Notes: generated from the sequence alone by a model not told the origin. Positions 29,729 through 38,738 are shown, numbered from the stretch's first letter. The stretch is 64,000 bases of DNA from Methanosarcina acetivorans C2A (GCF_000007345.1 NC_003552.1:4464001-4528000); one strand, 5' to 3'. Numbers and translations are program-made.

Positions 29729-31222
29729 ATGAATGTAAGAAAACCAGAGATAACTTCGGTTACGGACCTTACAGACAAAGAACTCACCCAACAATGGAAA
29801 AGCATTGATTGGAAAAGAGTTAAAGAAGTTGTTAATAACCTTCAGTCTCGAATTGCAAGTGCAGCTAAGAACGGAAAATGGATAACCGTGAACAAACTCT
29901 CCCGTCTTCTGACCCGGTCCTTATATGCCAAACTACTTTCAGTTCGTAAAGTAACCACTAACAAGGGAAGCCGAACTCCCGGAATTGATGGAATTATCTG
30001 GTCATCGTCGGCAGATAAGATGCGTTCCGCTTTACAACTAACGAACAAGGGCTACCGTGCAAAACCATTAACACGAAAGTACATTCGAAAGAAGAACGGT
30101 AAACTACGACCTCTTAGCATACCAACTATGTATGACAGAGCAATGCAAACCCTGCACTCTCTGGTGCTAGGTCCAATCGAATCTGCTATAGGTGACAAGA
30201 CTTCGTTTGGGTTTAAACCTTACCGCTCAACTAAAGATGCTTACGCCTACCTTCACATCTGTTTAAGCAAGAAAATTGCTCCTGAATGGATTGTCGAAGG
30301 TGATATTAAAGCCTGCTTTGATGAAATCAACCACACTTGGATACTTGACAACATCCCTATGGATAAACGAATCCTTAAGGAGTTTCTAAAAGCCGGATAT
30401 GTCGAGAATTATCATCTGTTTCCTACGGAAAAAGGCACACCACAAGGAAGCCCCATATCTCCAATAATTGGAAATATGGCCTTAAACGGCTTAGAAAACG
30501 CCTTAGCAATGAGATTTTACTCCAGATCAGATGGAACAATTGACAAATCTCATCAAAACAGGCACAAAGTCAATTGTGCCCGTTTTGCTGATGACTTTGT
30601 GGCAACTGCTGATTCCCCGGAAACAGCTCTTGAAATAATCGATGTCATCCAAGAATTTTTAGATCCTCGTGGACTTAAGCTCAGCGAAGAAAAGACTCTT
30701 GTAACTAATATTAGTGAAGGATTCAATTTTTTAGGCTGGAACTTCAGGAAATACAAAGGAAAACTCCTTCCGAAGCCATCTAAAGACTCCCAAAGGGAAA
30801 TTATCAAGAAAATCAGTGATGTAATTCACAAAGCAAAAGCATGGGATCAAGACCGACTGATACGAATCCTCAACCCAATCATTAGGGGATGGACACAGTA
30901 TCACAACCATACAGTTTCCTCTGAGATTTTCAGCAAACTTGATGATACAGTCTATAACATGCTTATCTCTTGGGCGAAAAGAAGACACTCAAATAAAGGT
31001 CTCACCTGGATAATGACCAAATACTGGCATAAATCCGGTAGCAGAAAATATGTATTCTGCACAGAGCTAAAGACGTTGGAGAGGTTCTCCAATTCCAAAG
31101 TTGTTAGGCAAAGACTAGCAAGCCTTAACAAAAATCCATTTATCGACAAGGAATATTTCGAACAATGGAAATTCATGGAATACCACCGAAAGAAACGCAT
31201 CACCAACCCAATTCTGTTCTAA
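29729..31222 (+). CDS. ltrA: Group II intron reverse transcriptase/maturase
   Basis: 497 residues from ATG 29729 (the frame is open to 29684). RT domains 0-7 are present: RTPGIDGIIW, LRPLSIPTMYDRAMQ, IVEGDIKACFDEINH, TPQGSPISPIIGNMALNGLE, and the catalytic FADDFV (YADD type). The X/maturase domain (IRGWTQYHNH, then YNMLISWAKRRHSNKG) follows. The protein ends shortly after NPFIDKEYF, where related proteins continue with a Cys/His endonuclease domain; that HNH part is missing. Movement would then need the endonuclease-independent route. It helps the intron fold and splice. Confidence 0.93.
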   Translation: MNVRKPEITSVTDLTDKELTQQWKSIDWKRVKEVVNNLQSRIASAAKNGKWITVNKLSRLLTRSLYAKLLSVRKVTTNKGSRTPGIDGIIWSSSADKMRSALQLTNKGYRAKPLTRKYIRKKNGKLRPLSIPTMYDRAMQTLHSLVLGPIESAIGDKTSFGFKPYRSTKDAYAYLHICLSKKIAPEWIVEGDIKACFDEINHTWILDNIPMDKRILKEFLKAGYVENYHLFPTEKGTPQGSPISPIIGNMALNGLENALAMRFYSRSDGTIDKSHQNRHKVNCARFADDFVATADSPETALEIIDVIQEFLDPRGLKLSEEKTLVTNISEGFNFLGWNFRKYKGKLLPKPSKDSQREIIKKISDVIHKAKAWDQDRLIRILNPIIRGWTQYHNHTVSSEIFSKLDDTVYNMLISWAKRRHSNKGLTWIMTKYWHKSGSRKYVFCTELKTLERFSNSKVVRQRLASLNKNPFIDKEYFEQWKFMEYHRKKRITNPILF

Positions 31223-31251
31223 ACTGACACCCGAAAGGGTAGTAGTGGCTC

Positions 31252-31285
31252 GAGCCGGATGATGGGAAACTATCAAGTCCGGTTC
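31252..31285 (+). ncRNA. Group II intron domain V
   Basis: 34 nt: GAGCCGGATG, then an apical GAAA loop, closing with AAGTCCGGTTC. Length, the GAAA tetraloop, the opposing GAGCCG/CGGTTC strands and the internal bulge fit the catalytic domain V. It is followed by domain VI to 31320. Confidence 0.9.
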
Positions 31286-31494
31286 CTAGAAGACGGGGTA
31301 GGGAGTAATCCCACCCTGTTATTCGACGTACGCGCCACAAAGGAAGAAGCCGAAGCAAATAAGCCGAATTCGACGGCGTGACCACGGAATAAGTCATAAG
31401 AAGCAGGAGTAAAGATATATTCTCAAAACGCTTGCTTTTTCATCAGGCGTTTTTCTTTTTTATTTTAGCATGAAAGTATATGAGGAGATCTTCC

Positions 31495-32739
31495 TCACGT
31501 ACTCTCTTTTTCTTCATTTCTCGCAATTACGTATATTTCACTCATTATTTTGATCCTTTCATCAACTGAGAACATCTCAGTCTCACCTATCTTTCTCTTT
31601 TGAATTTCTCCCTTTTTATATCCAGTTTCATCTTCATACATCTCCTCTTTTGTAATCAGATGCCAGATAATTGTTGCAATTTTTCTTGCTAGGGCAATAA
31701 TCGCCTTTGAATGTCCAATCGACTTCTTTTTTCTGTTGAAAAACTCTTTTAACCTGCTATTTTTCGTTCTTGCTGCTGCCTGGGCAATCTGTGTTAGGAT
31801 CCACCTTGCTTCCTTAGATCCTCTCTTAGTGATTCTACCGTTATGGTATTTATCCGCTGATTGGTACACCTTCGGAACTAGGCCAAGCCATGAAGCAAGC
31901 TTATCTCCTGAAGAAAAATCTTTGAAATCGCCTATTTCAGCAATAAGAGTTGCTGCTCCAAGTTCTCCTATTCCTGGAACAGACATTAAAATTTCCATTT
32001 CTTGCTTATGATTTTTATAAGCATAATTGAAAATTTCTTTTTCCAAAATTTTGATTTCATTGTCAAGATGCTTTATGATATCCAGACAGATTTGAAGCCT
32101 GAATGCAGTATCTTGAGAGATTTCTCTGTCCAGAATTTCCCTTATCTGATTACTTTTCTTACGAACATTTGGAGAAAGGTTTGCAATAATCTGGTCAACG
32201 CTTTTACCTGAACAAATTCCTGATAGAATTGCTCTACCACTCTTACCAAAACTATCTGTTAGCACATTCTTCAGACTAAACATCTCAGGTGCGAGTATGG
32301 CGTGAGCTTCATTTTTTATATCTGTTCTTTTTTGTACAAGGTTATGGCGAAGCCGAATACATGAACGAAATGTTCTATGGTTTTTTGGGAAAACTCTTGA
32401 TGGTTGAACCATATTATTCAATGCAAGTTGTGCGATGAATTCGGAATCGATCTTATCTGTTTTTTTGTGTGTAAACGCCTTCATATCTCGGGCATTTCCA
32501 ACTATAACAGGTAGATGTTTTATCAACGCATCATAAATCGGAACCCAAAAGTCACTCGTTGATTCACAGGCAACAACGTCACAGTTCTCTGAGATAACCC
32601 AGTTTTTAAAAGCTAATATTCCGTCAGGGGTTCTATAGAAATGTTGTTGCTGTTTTTCACCAGATCTACTGAGGATTGTAGCAATGAAAAAGAGTTTGTG
32701 AATGTCTAAACCACAAGCTTTGTTTATAACCTCAACCAA
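31495..32739 (-). CDS. IS110-family transposase
   Basis: 414 residues from TTG 32739. The N-terminal DEDD/RuvC-like domain has CGLDIHK, VVACESTSDFW and HKKTDKIDSEFIAQL. The C-terminal IS116/IS110/IS902 domain has MSVPGIGELGAATLIAEIG and the catalytic-Ser region QSADKYHNGRITKRGSKEAR. Full length. IS110 elements lack terminal inverted repeats and use a bridge RNA from their non-coding end to pair donor and target; no gene for this is annotated here but the flank upstream (32740-32990) is the place to look. It lies next to the group II intron, 3' of the cupin relic. Confidence 0.9.
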   Translation of the reverse strand: MVEVINKACGLDIHKLFFIATILSRSGEKQQQHFYRTPDGILAFKNWVISENCDVVACESTSDFWVPIYDALIKHLPVIVGNARDMKAFTHKKTDKIDSEFIAQLALNNMVQPSRVFPKNHRTFRSCIRLRHNLVQKRTDIKNEAHAILAPEMFSLKNVLTDSFGKSGRAILSGICSGKSVDQIIANLSPNVRKKSNQIREILDREISQDTAFRLQICLDIIKHLDNEIKILEKEIFNYAYKNHKQEMEILMSVPGIGELGAATLIAEIGDFKDFSSGDKLASWLGLVPKVYQSADKYHNGRITKRGSKEARWILTQIAQAAARTKNSRLKEFFNRKKKSIGHSKAIIALARKIATIIWHLITKEEMYEDETGYKKGEIQKRKIGETEMFSVDERIKIMSEIYVIARNEEKEST

Positions 32740-33020
32740 TTTAGATCACCAAATTAGATCACCAAATTAATTTGGGCAGTAGAATTGCCTCAAAGGCCAA
32801 TTTAGCATCCGTGATCAAAGTCACATTTGAGCCTTCGATGGCAATTCACTGGTTAGTTTTATCACGGCTTCGAAGAACCAAAATAAGTACAACCTTACTG
32901 CCAAAGAGAATGATGAGGTTGATCGATAAAAAGGGAAGGAAAAAAACTACTTTCATTTCTTTGTGCATGTTATTCGAAGAATTTCATATGCGTTTTACTA
33001 GACCCGGAGACCTGTCAGTT
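32740..33020 (-). mobile_element. Upstream flank of the IS110 transposase, possible bridge-RNA region
   Basis: Non-coding. It begins with TTAGATCACCAAA twice in tandem (32741-32766), then the palindrome CCAAATTAATTTGG (32762-32775). AGAATTGCC and TGGCAATTC (32780-32860) can pair. In the IS110 subgroup the bridge RNA comes from the left end before the transposase, which would be here; this is inference from position and pairing only. Confidence 0.35.
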
Positions 33021-33813
33021 TTAAACATTTTCCCGGATGACTATATTGATTTGAGGCCGGGCAAAAAAACGGATCGGTAAAAACGTGTTTCCGACACCGT
33101 TGGAAATCAAAACAGTGGTTCCGGCAGTTATTACAATTCCAGACCTGTATTTTTGCCCGTAACAGGAAGGCACATACGGAGCCCATAATCCGAAAAATGT
33201 AATTTGTCCTCCATGAGTATGTCCAGAGAGGAGCAGGTCGACTTTACCTGTTCTTAATTCTTCGGCAAAATCGGGCGTATGTGAAACTAAAATTACAAAA
33301 TCATTCTCTTCAACATCTATTATCAGCGGACCGATATCAGGTTCACCGGAAAAGTGCCGGGAATCATGCCAGTCAACGCCTGCGATTTTGATTTTATCTT
33401 CGCCGATTTCCAGCCACTCCGCCCAGGACGATATTATCGGGGTCCAGCTCGTTTACTTTTCTTACCAGGGCTGCGACTCTTTCTCTTTCGAAAAACTACC
33501 CGTGATGAATATCGGAAATAAAAATTATTTTCTTGCCCACGAAATTCTGGGGCACATCGCTGTCGCTAATGATAGTTGTCTGCTCTTCTATCAGATACGG
33601 CTCAATAAAAGAATAGACAGAACAGGTTGTCAGAAAAGCGAATACAATTATAAAATATTTTATAATTGCCGGAAATTTTACATTTTTGTTTCCATAATTT
33701 TGACGGGACCAGTTTTCTTTTTGAAAGTAAGGATTGTGACAAAGCTCTATAAGACCCTGAAAGATTTCTGAAATTTTTAACTGATATTTGCCGAAATAAG
33801 AATTAGAGCTCAA
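33021..33813 (-). pseudogene. Metallophosphoesterase, inactivated
   Basis: The N-terminus (from 33813) has a membrane helix (IIKYFIIVFAFLTTCSVYSF) and the first metal motif FISDIHHG, then an in-frame TAG, then RERVAALVRKVNELDPDNIVLGG. At that point a deletion and frame change removes the central NHD part; the frame resumes with IKIAGVDWHDSRHF, FVILVSHTPDFAE and LLLSGHTHGGQI. Intact relatives are membrane-anchored calcineurin-like phosphoesterases (YkuE type). The TAG could be read as pyrrolysine in Methanosarcina, but the deletion settles that it is a pseudogene. Confidence 0.85.
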
Positions 33814-33846
33814 ACTTCGCTTTTCACCTGCGAACTAACCATTGCC

Positions 33847-33914
33847 GCAATGGAAGCAGGGTAGCAATAAAAGCAGAGTAGCAATGAAAGCAGAGTAGCA
33901 ATGAAAGTAGGGTA
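33847..33914. repeat. 17-bp tandem repeat, four copies
   Basis: Four head-to-tail units of GCAAT(G/A)(A/G)AAG(C/T)AG(A/G)GTA. Non-coding. Confidence 0.8.
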
Positions 33915-35747
33915 GATGAGTTATTGTATCAGACCTACATTTATCATTCGTTTTTCTCACGTGCCCGCTGATTATCCGCCTAACAGGACACTGTTCCGAC
34001 AAGGACCTCAGACAGGGGCCTAAGGAAAAACGGGAAGTGCTCCGCGTATTCCAGACGCAGTAAAAGCCAGGGATGCATACTGCAGACAATAATTTCTCTA
34101 ACAGGCTGGCTCAAAACTACATTTGGTTCTAAAAATAGGTAAATAATTTGACTTGAGGAGTTTGTAAATATATATAAAATGGTCAAGCTTGGTGAAAGTA
34201 ATAGGAACATACCTAAAGCAAGCCAGCTTCAAGAAGAAAATGAAGGGATCGTGCATGGAACTATGGAAGGTATATAGTCTTAAAGCTGGCAACTATTTAA
34301 TGGCGTTAACTCATCAAAGAAAAAGACCAGTTTCAGCGTAAAAGAAGATCCTGAATATTTAATGAAGGTGAAGAGTATTCAGATGAGAAACTGGCCCATA
34401 AAATAGAAGAGATTATAGAATAAAAATTTTTCGGAGGAAGTGAAAACCATCTTTACAAAAATCTATTTAATTTCAGAGGGTAGAGAGGACTGGATTCGAG
34501 AGAATTTTCAACTTCAAACAGGAGAAACAAAGGTTTTGGATTTCAGTTATATTTTCCAGTTCTCTCTAAGTACATGATTGATTTTTTTATACACTTATAT
34601 TTTTTTAAATAGAAAAGTTTTTCTAAAAACACAAGTATTTAAAAATAAGTTTTGATTACGGATCCAAATATTGTAATACTTTCGAACATATTCCAAGTGT
34701 ACATCAGAAGCCAATTAGTTACTTTTTTATATACATTGTTAGGTATTGGGAATAGTACGCAACTTCTCCACAAATTATAAATATTTGGAGATTATAATAA
34801 GTTATAATAAGCTTTCATAGCTCTAAAAACGGAATGAACAGCAAGAGAGGGTTAGATTCAATCCTATGCCACCACACTAAAAAATCGAGAGGAAATCCCC
34901 TTCCTCTTAATCTACCCCTCTCACTAACTTATTTTGGCCAAAAATTAGATAGTATTGAGTTTTTTAGTTTCACTAAAATGAGCATGTATTTTATAGATCT
35001 CTCCCACCTGAACAGCATTCACTTCATTCATTTGACCTGATTTTGATTCAATGATGATCCATTGAGGAATACCTGACGAGCTAGAGGTGATCTGATAATC
35101 CTCAACGTCATTGCAGGAAATTTGTTTTCCATCTTAACCCTAAAAATGCGGTTAAACTCATCCTGCTTTTATTTGGTCTCCGTCGAAGAGGACTTTGGTA
35201 TTTTTCCCCGCATGTTCTTCTTTTTTGATGATTGAAAAGTGCTCTTGCCTTCCAATTCTTTTGCCTTTGCAAAACATTCTTTTGCTTATTCATAGGGGCC
35301 AGCTTCAATACTTAAAAAAGTTGTGGGGTATGGGGGGGTTAAGAGTTCGTTTTGAAGCTAGCCAACTAAATGATAGTAGTTACTTAGTAATAAATTTATC
35401 TATAAAAATATGAATAAATAAGAACAAGTGAAAGAAATTTGATGATTTAGTAAGATCACATCGATGATCCCTATGAAAGAGAACCAAAATATCGTACGAT
35501 GGATATGGTAGCGACGATAGGGAAAGCGGAAGATATCTGGAGAGACTGCTCAAAGAAAAAAGCAAATTATATAGGAGTAGCGGTGGGATTTATGAGCATC
35601 GGAGTTATAATTATGGCTGCGGTCGAGATCTCACCGCTTATTTAATTTTTGTCGTCACGGAATGATCGAGTCTTTCCACGTCGGCATGGCTGAGGGTAAT
35701 GCACCTCGTCATTATCATCTTCCGGGAAGAAAATCAAAAGTAAAAAT
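33915..35747. other. Low-density decayed region
   Basis: About 1.8 kb of AT-rich sequence with no intact gene. It holds an IS/MITE left end at 34108-34175 (CAGGCTGGCTCAAAACTACATT-type, same family as 36072), a minus-strand frame fragment near 35195-35310 that reads like a tetratricopeptide repeat (EQAKECFAKAKELEGK), and a possible small protein at 35499-35645. Confidence 0.45.
35499..35645 (+). CDS. Possible small membrane protein, 48 aa
   Basis: MDMVATIGKAEDIWRDC, then one membrane-like helix (NYIGVAVGFMSIGVIIMAAV). The frame stays open upstream (DDPYEREPKYRT), so this may be the end of a longer broken gene. No ribosome site, no family. Confidence 0.25.
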   Translation: MDMVATIGKAEDIWRDCSKKKANYIGVAVGFMSIGVIIMAAVEISPLI

Positions 35748-35927
35748 GTGTATACTTTTACTGTAAAATATAAAAAGTCATGGAAGATTGAGGAATATCA
35801 TAGAGGGATAAAACAGTTTTGTGGCATAGAAAAATGTCAGGCAAGAAAGGAAGAGTCACAAAGAGCATATATAATGTTCTCATTAAGAGCTTTCCTTAGA
35901 ACTGGAATTACAGAGAGTCAAAAGTGA
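35748..35927 (+). pseudogene. C-terminal remnant of a DDE transposase
   Basis: The translation VYTFTVKYKKSWKIEEYHRG continues IKQFCGIEKCQARKEESQRA and SLRAFLRTGI before a TGA. The WKIEEYHRGIKQ block holds the last catalytic Glu of IS4/IS701-like transposases. The rest of the gene is gone. A short inverted copy of the following bases (GAGATATCCTGGTTTGAAAG) lies at 37218-37250. Confidence 0.75.
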
Positions 35928-36071
35928 GATATCCTGGTTTGAAAGTACCATGAAAATTAGGAGAGTGGCAGTAACAGAATATTTAAGTAACCCTCTGTGA
36001 CACATTAAATAAATTTATGGGTTGACAATGATGGTAAAAACGGGAGCTTAAGAGCAAACTGCGTAACCCCT

Positions 36072-36229
36072 AAAGCTGTCTCAAAACTATATTTGGCTCT
36101 AAAAATAGGTTAATAATTAGACTACAAGGTTAATATATACCTTTAATTTCAGAATAATTTCCAATCTACATTTGAACCCAAAAATGCCATTATCCAATTG
36201 CATAGACGGGTCGAGTTTTGAGACCGCCC
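36072..36229. mobile_element. Decayed MITE of the GCTGTCTCAAAACT family
   Basis: Left end AAAGCTGTCTCAAAACTA and right end TCGAGTTTTGAGACCGCCCC are inverted copies, about 160 bp apart, with no coding sequence. The left 65 bp resemble 34108-34175. Same family as 36758-36918 and 41209-41417. Confidence 0.65.
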
Positions 36230-36390
36230 CGGATATAAAGTAACATGTAGAAGGAGTATTCAATTTTAATATATATTTTTTTCAATAAACATGATCACTA
36301 TAGATAAATAGATAATTATCAAGAGTATATCGAATATCTATTTATATTTTCTCGATGTATCTTATTATACTATTTAAGGAGATTTGTTCT

Positions 36391-36684
36391 ATGGTTACAA
36401 AACATATTACTAAAATAGGCGTGTTATCACTTGGGAAGGTTTCCGGAGCTATTTACGCAATAATGGGCTTTATATTCGGCGCTATACTGACTCTCACATC
36501 AATAGGAATGGGTTCCGTGATGGGAAATGAGGGAGCATTCGCAGGGTTGCTGTTCGGAGCTGGAGCTATTATAGCGTTACCTATCTTCTACGGAATTTTA
36601 GGTTTTATTGGCGGCATAATAACTGCATTTGTATATAATGTAGCAACCGGATTCATTGGTGGGCTGGAAATAGAACTGGAATAA
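36391..36684 (+). CDS. Small membrane protein (DUF3566-like), intact copy
   Basis: 97 residues from the ATG that follows AAGGAGATTTGTTCT; a TTG-type frame extends 36 nt further but precedes the ribosome site. Start MVTKHITKIGVLSLGKVSGA, then two hydrophobic segments (AIYAIMGFIFGAILTL; ALPIFYGILGFIGGIITAFV) and FIGGLEIELE at the end. The layout fits the two-helix DUF3566-type membrane proteins of archaea, which I propose from memory only. The broken paralogue is at 27774. The upstream about 150 bp (ATATCGAATAT...) and the downstream R1 repeat are shared by both, so the duplicated unit is bigger than the gene. Confidence 0.75.
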   Translation: MVTKHITKIGVLSLGKVSGAIYAIMGFIFGAILTLTSIGMGSVMGNEGAFAGLLFGAGAIIALPIFYGILGFIGGIITAFVYNVATGFIGGLEIELE

Positions 36685-36693
36685 AACGGCAAA

Positions 36694-36730
36694 GATTCAA
36701 TCTATTTTTAGCGGATCTTACCCGTGAACA
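36694..36730 (+). repeat. Degenerate R1 CRISPR-type repeat
   Basis: GATTCAATCTATTTTTAGCG then GATCTTACCCGTGAACA, a diverged copy of R1. It is 10 bp behind the membrane-protein stop. Confidence 0.6.
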
Positions 36731-36757
36731 AATCACAAAAGCAAAACATCCTTTTGT

Positions 36758-36918
36758 CAGGCTGTCTCAAAACTCAAACCATTTCTACAATTGGATAATG
36801 AGCAACGTTGAATTTAAAAACAAGACCACCTAAATTAGAGAAATTTACACATGAATTAACCTTGTAGTAGAAAAATTTGACACAATTGTAGAATTAACTT
36901 TAGTTTTGAGACAGCCTG
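36758..36918. mobile_element. MITE with 17-bp perfect inverted ends
   Basis: 161 bp, ends CAGGCTGTCTCAAAACT and AGTTTTGAGACAGCCTG. Flanked by TTGT on both sides, a likely 4-bp target duplication. No coding content; it would need a transposase from a related full IS. Confidence 0.88.
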
Positions 36919-36945
36919 TTGTGTAATCTTTTTTCAATCTTTTTT

Positions 36946-37064
36946 ATAGGACTTACGCACTTGAAATGTAAAATCAAACATATGCGGAGTCGTCAACACG
37001 TTTCTTGTATATACAGTTAAGTCTTTTCCGCTTGTGTTTTTCAGCTCAACTGCGTAAGTCCTAT
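36946..37064. mobile_element. MITE with 14-bp perfect inverted ends
   Basis: 119 bp, ends ATAGGACTTACGCA and TGCGTAAGTCCTAT. A different family from its neighbour 28 bp to the left. The first bases after the end are T-rich on both sides, so the exact target duplication is unclear. Confidence 0.85.
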
Positions 37065-37122
37065 TTTAGTTAAACTAGCTAGATAATTTGAATTTCAAGG
37101 AGAAGAAGATTAAAAAGGAGTT

Positions 37123-37159
37123 ATTAGAATTCCTGTTTTAGCGGCTTCTGCTCGCGAAT
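37123..37159 (+). repeat. Degenerate R1 CRISPR-type repeat
   Basis: TCCTGTTTTAGCGGCTTCTG then CTCGCGAAT; the 3' part is good, the first ten bases are not. Confidence 0.6.
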
Positions 37160-37404
37160 TTTAATTTAAAAAGCCTTAGTTGGTTTAAATATTGTATTTC
37201 TACGACTCTACAAATTTTCATAGTACTTTCAAACCAGGATATCTCATCAAGCATGGGAAGGAGGATTAGTCGTGGGAGAGAAAAAGCGAGCAACTTCAGT
37301 ACAACTGTAAACGTTAGATTACATATGTGTAATGCCAATCGAATACAAATTGACCATCAAAAGAAATGATTTGGAAAAATAGTAATGGGAGTAAAAAACT
37401 TAGA

Positions 37405-37530
37405 GCCTATCCGAAAAGTGTTGTGACCTACTGTAACTTACCATTAGCAATATACAAAACCGAAGAAGATGCCCTACTATTATAGACCTGCTGTAACTTT
37501 TCGATCGCATTACCGACTTTTCGGATAGGC
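37405..37530. mobile_element. MITE with 15-bp perfect inverted ends
   Basis: 126 bp, ends GCCTATCCGAAAAGT and ACTTTTCGGATAGGC. A third family within 800 bp. Internal (C/G)CTGTAACTT occurs twice. Non-coding. Confidence 0.87.
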
Positions 37531-37636
37531 ACTTAATCGAATGTATTGATGCAATCAATGTGTCTAAGAAAAATCTTAATTCTTGTATCGAAATAATTTC
37601 TAAATCCATTCTCTAAAAGATACTCTTCTCCAATTA

Positions 37637-38437
37637 TCAATATACACATTTTCCATAACATCTTCCATCGCTACCAACATATACTTCAGCATTTTTCATA
37701 TGCTTGTATTCTGATAACTTTGACAATGCGTTTCTGATAACGTACTTTCTAATAGGATTGTATCTATCGGCATTATCAGGATTTACAATCCATCCTTTTT
37801 GAAATTGAGAATATAAAGTGTGACTATTGCTCTCAAGAATTTCTTTTGCAATATCATTATTATCTGCAAGCTCGGATAATGTGAGTAAATAGTAAAAAGA
37901 TGGGATGTTGTTATTACTTCCGTTTACGCCTCTGTTAATACTATACTGACTAAGTTTCATAAGGATGTCATTGATTCTGTCAGCATCTTCGGGTGCATAT
38001 GTATTCCAATAACGTAAGGCTACCAGCGATAATCCAAAACATTCGCCTTTACTGCAAAAATGCCCAAAACAAGTATTCTCTAACCGTTGTTCGGTTACTT
38101 TAAGAATTTCTTTTATGTCATCATTGTCAGAATGCCATAAAGCTAAAATTCTTAATAATTCAAGTTCATACGCATTATGTGATAATAAATATGTCTTTGG
38201 GAGTTCCCCTGTTATAAGTCTTAGTTTTTTACTACGTTCTAAACAACTCTCCTCATCAGCAGGCAACAAATAATAGGGATACATATATTGATGTCTTTTT
38301 AGCCAGAAATTTATTCTGTTATCTTGAGATTTGCATTTATACAATATTAGTCTGGTTATATTTTGTTTTTCGGATTCAGAAATCTCTTGACACATAATTA
38401 TACGATGATTCAGCGATACAATATTTTCATATAACAT
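37637..38437 (-). CDS. Unknown helical protein, 266 aa
   Basis: Start ATG follows GAGGGAGGAGC. The protein is all soluble and appears helical, with no signal or membrane segment. The middle has a Cys cluster, CFGHFCSKGECFG, which could bind a metal, followed by LSLVALRYWNTYAPEDADRI. The C-terminus has RYNPIRKYVIRNALSKL and a final Cys pair (RCYGKCVY). The helical hairpin pattern is like alpha/alpha-barrel or HEAT-type proteins, but I recognise no family. AT-rich, flanked by an R1 repeat on each side (37123 and 38696). Confidence 0.65.
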   Translation of the reverse strand: MLYENIVSLNHRIIMCQEISESEKQNITRLILYKCKSQDNRINFWLKRHQYMYPYYLLPADEESCLERSKKLRLITGELPKTYLLSHNAYELELLRILALWHSDNDDIKEILKVTEQRLENTCFGHFCSKGECFGLSLVALRYWNTYAPEDADRINDILMKLSQYSINRGVNGSNNNIPSFYYLLTLSELADNNDIAKEILESNSHTLYSQFQKGWIVNPDNADRYNPIRKYVIRNALSKLSEYKHMKNAEVYVGSDGRCYGKCVY

Positions 38438-38695
38438 GATTAGCTCCTCCCTCTAACTTGCTCATATTAAAAAAGTTACATTCAATAAAAAGAGATAATG
38501 AACCCAAAAAACAAGCCTGAAGGTAACTCATTGTCAACGGTTGCCTGGTTTTCGCTAACCCACGCTTAATATTAAGCGGCTTTAATGGTATTAAAAGTTT
38601 AGAGGAAAGTGAAAGTAATAGGGATAAATTACACTTACATCTCCTGTACTAAAGACTCAGGAGTTTTACGCTTCTTTATATAAAAGCTTCCTATT

Positions 38696-38732
38696 GCGAC
38701 AGGAATTGTTTTAGTGAACCTTGCCCGAGAAT
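38696..38732 (+). repeat. Degenerate R1 CRISPR-type repeat
   Basis: AATTGTTTTAGTGAACCTTG then CCCGAGAAT. The bases behind it (TGGAAACCTGCAGATT) also occur, slightly changed, behind the R1 copy at 28080. Confidence 0.65.
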
Positions 38733-38738
38733 AAACGG

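Larger units (their letters stand above)
29175..31327 (+). mobile_element. Group II intron with reverse transcriptase
   Basis: 2153 bp. The 5' end is GTGCGACGAG (consensus GTGYG) and the 3' end is ATTCGAC (consensus AY). Both boundaries are confirmed by comparison with the uninterrupted cupin gene at 27032. It contains the maturase gene in domain IV, a 34-nt domain V hairpin at 31252-31285 and a domain VI with a likely branch A (GGTAGGGAGTAATCCCACC). All parts look intact, so it may still splice and move. Group II introns are rare in archaea and known mainly from Methanosarcina. Confidence 0.93.
29083..31392 (+). pseudogene. 5'-truncated second cupin copy, split by a group II intron
   Basis: Bases 29083-29174 match the cupin gene from the motif AGGSQHNV-type region to ...HHKDGI, starting at GCAGGCTCCCAGCAC; everything before is lost. 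The exon resumes at 31328 with GTACGCGCCACAAAGGAAG and ends like the intact copy (GACGGCGTGACCACGGAATAA). One base is missing near 31363, so even after splicing the frame would be off. It shows the intron's home site: ...GGACGGAATC | intron | GTACGCGCC.... Confidence 0.85.

Noticed and set aside
33496-33550. TAG in the phosphoesterase as functional pyrrolysine
   Set aside because: The gene also has a deletion and frame change, so it cannot give a full protein.
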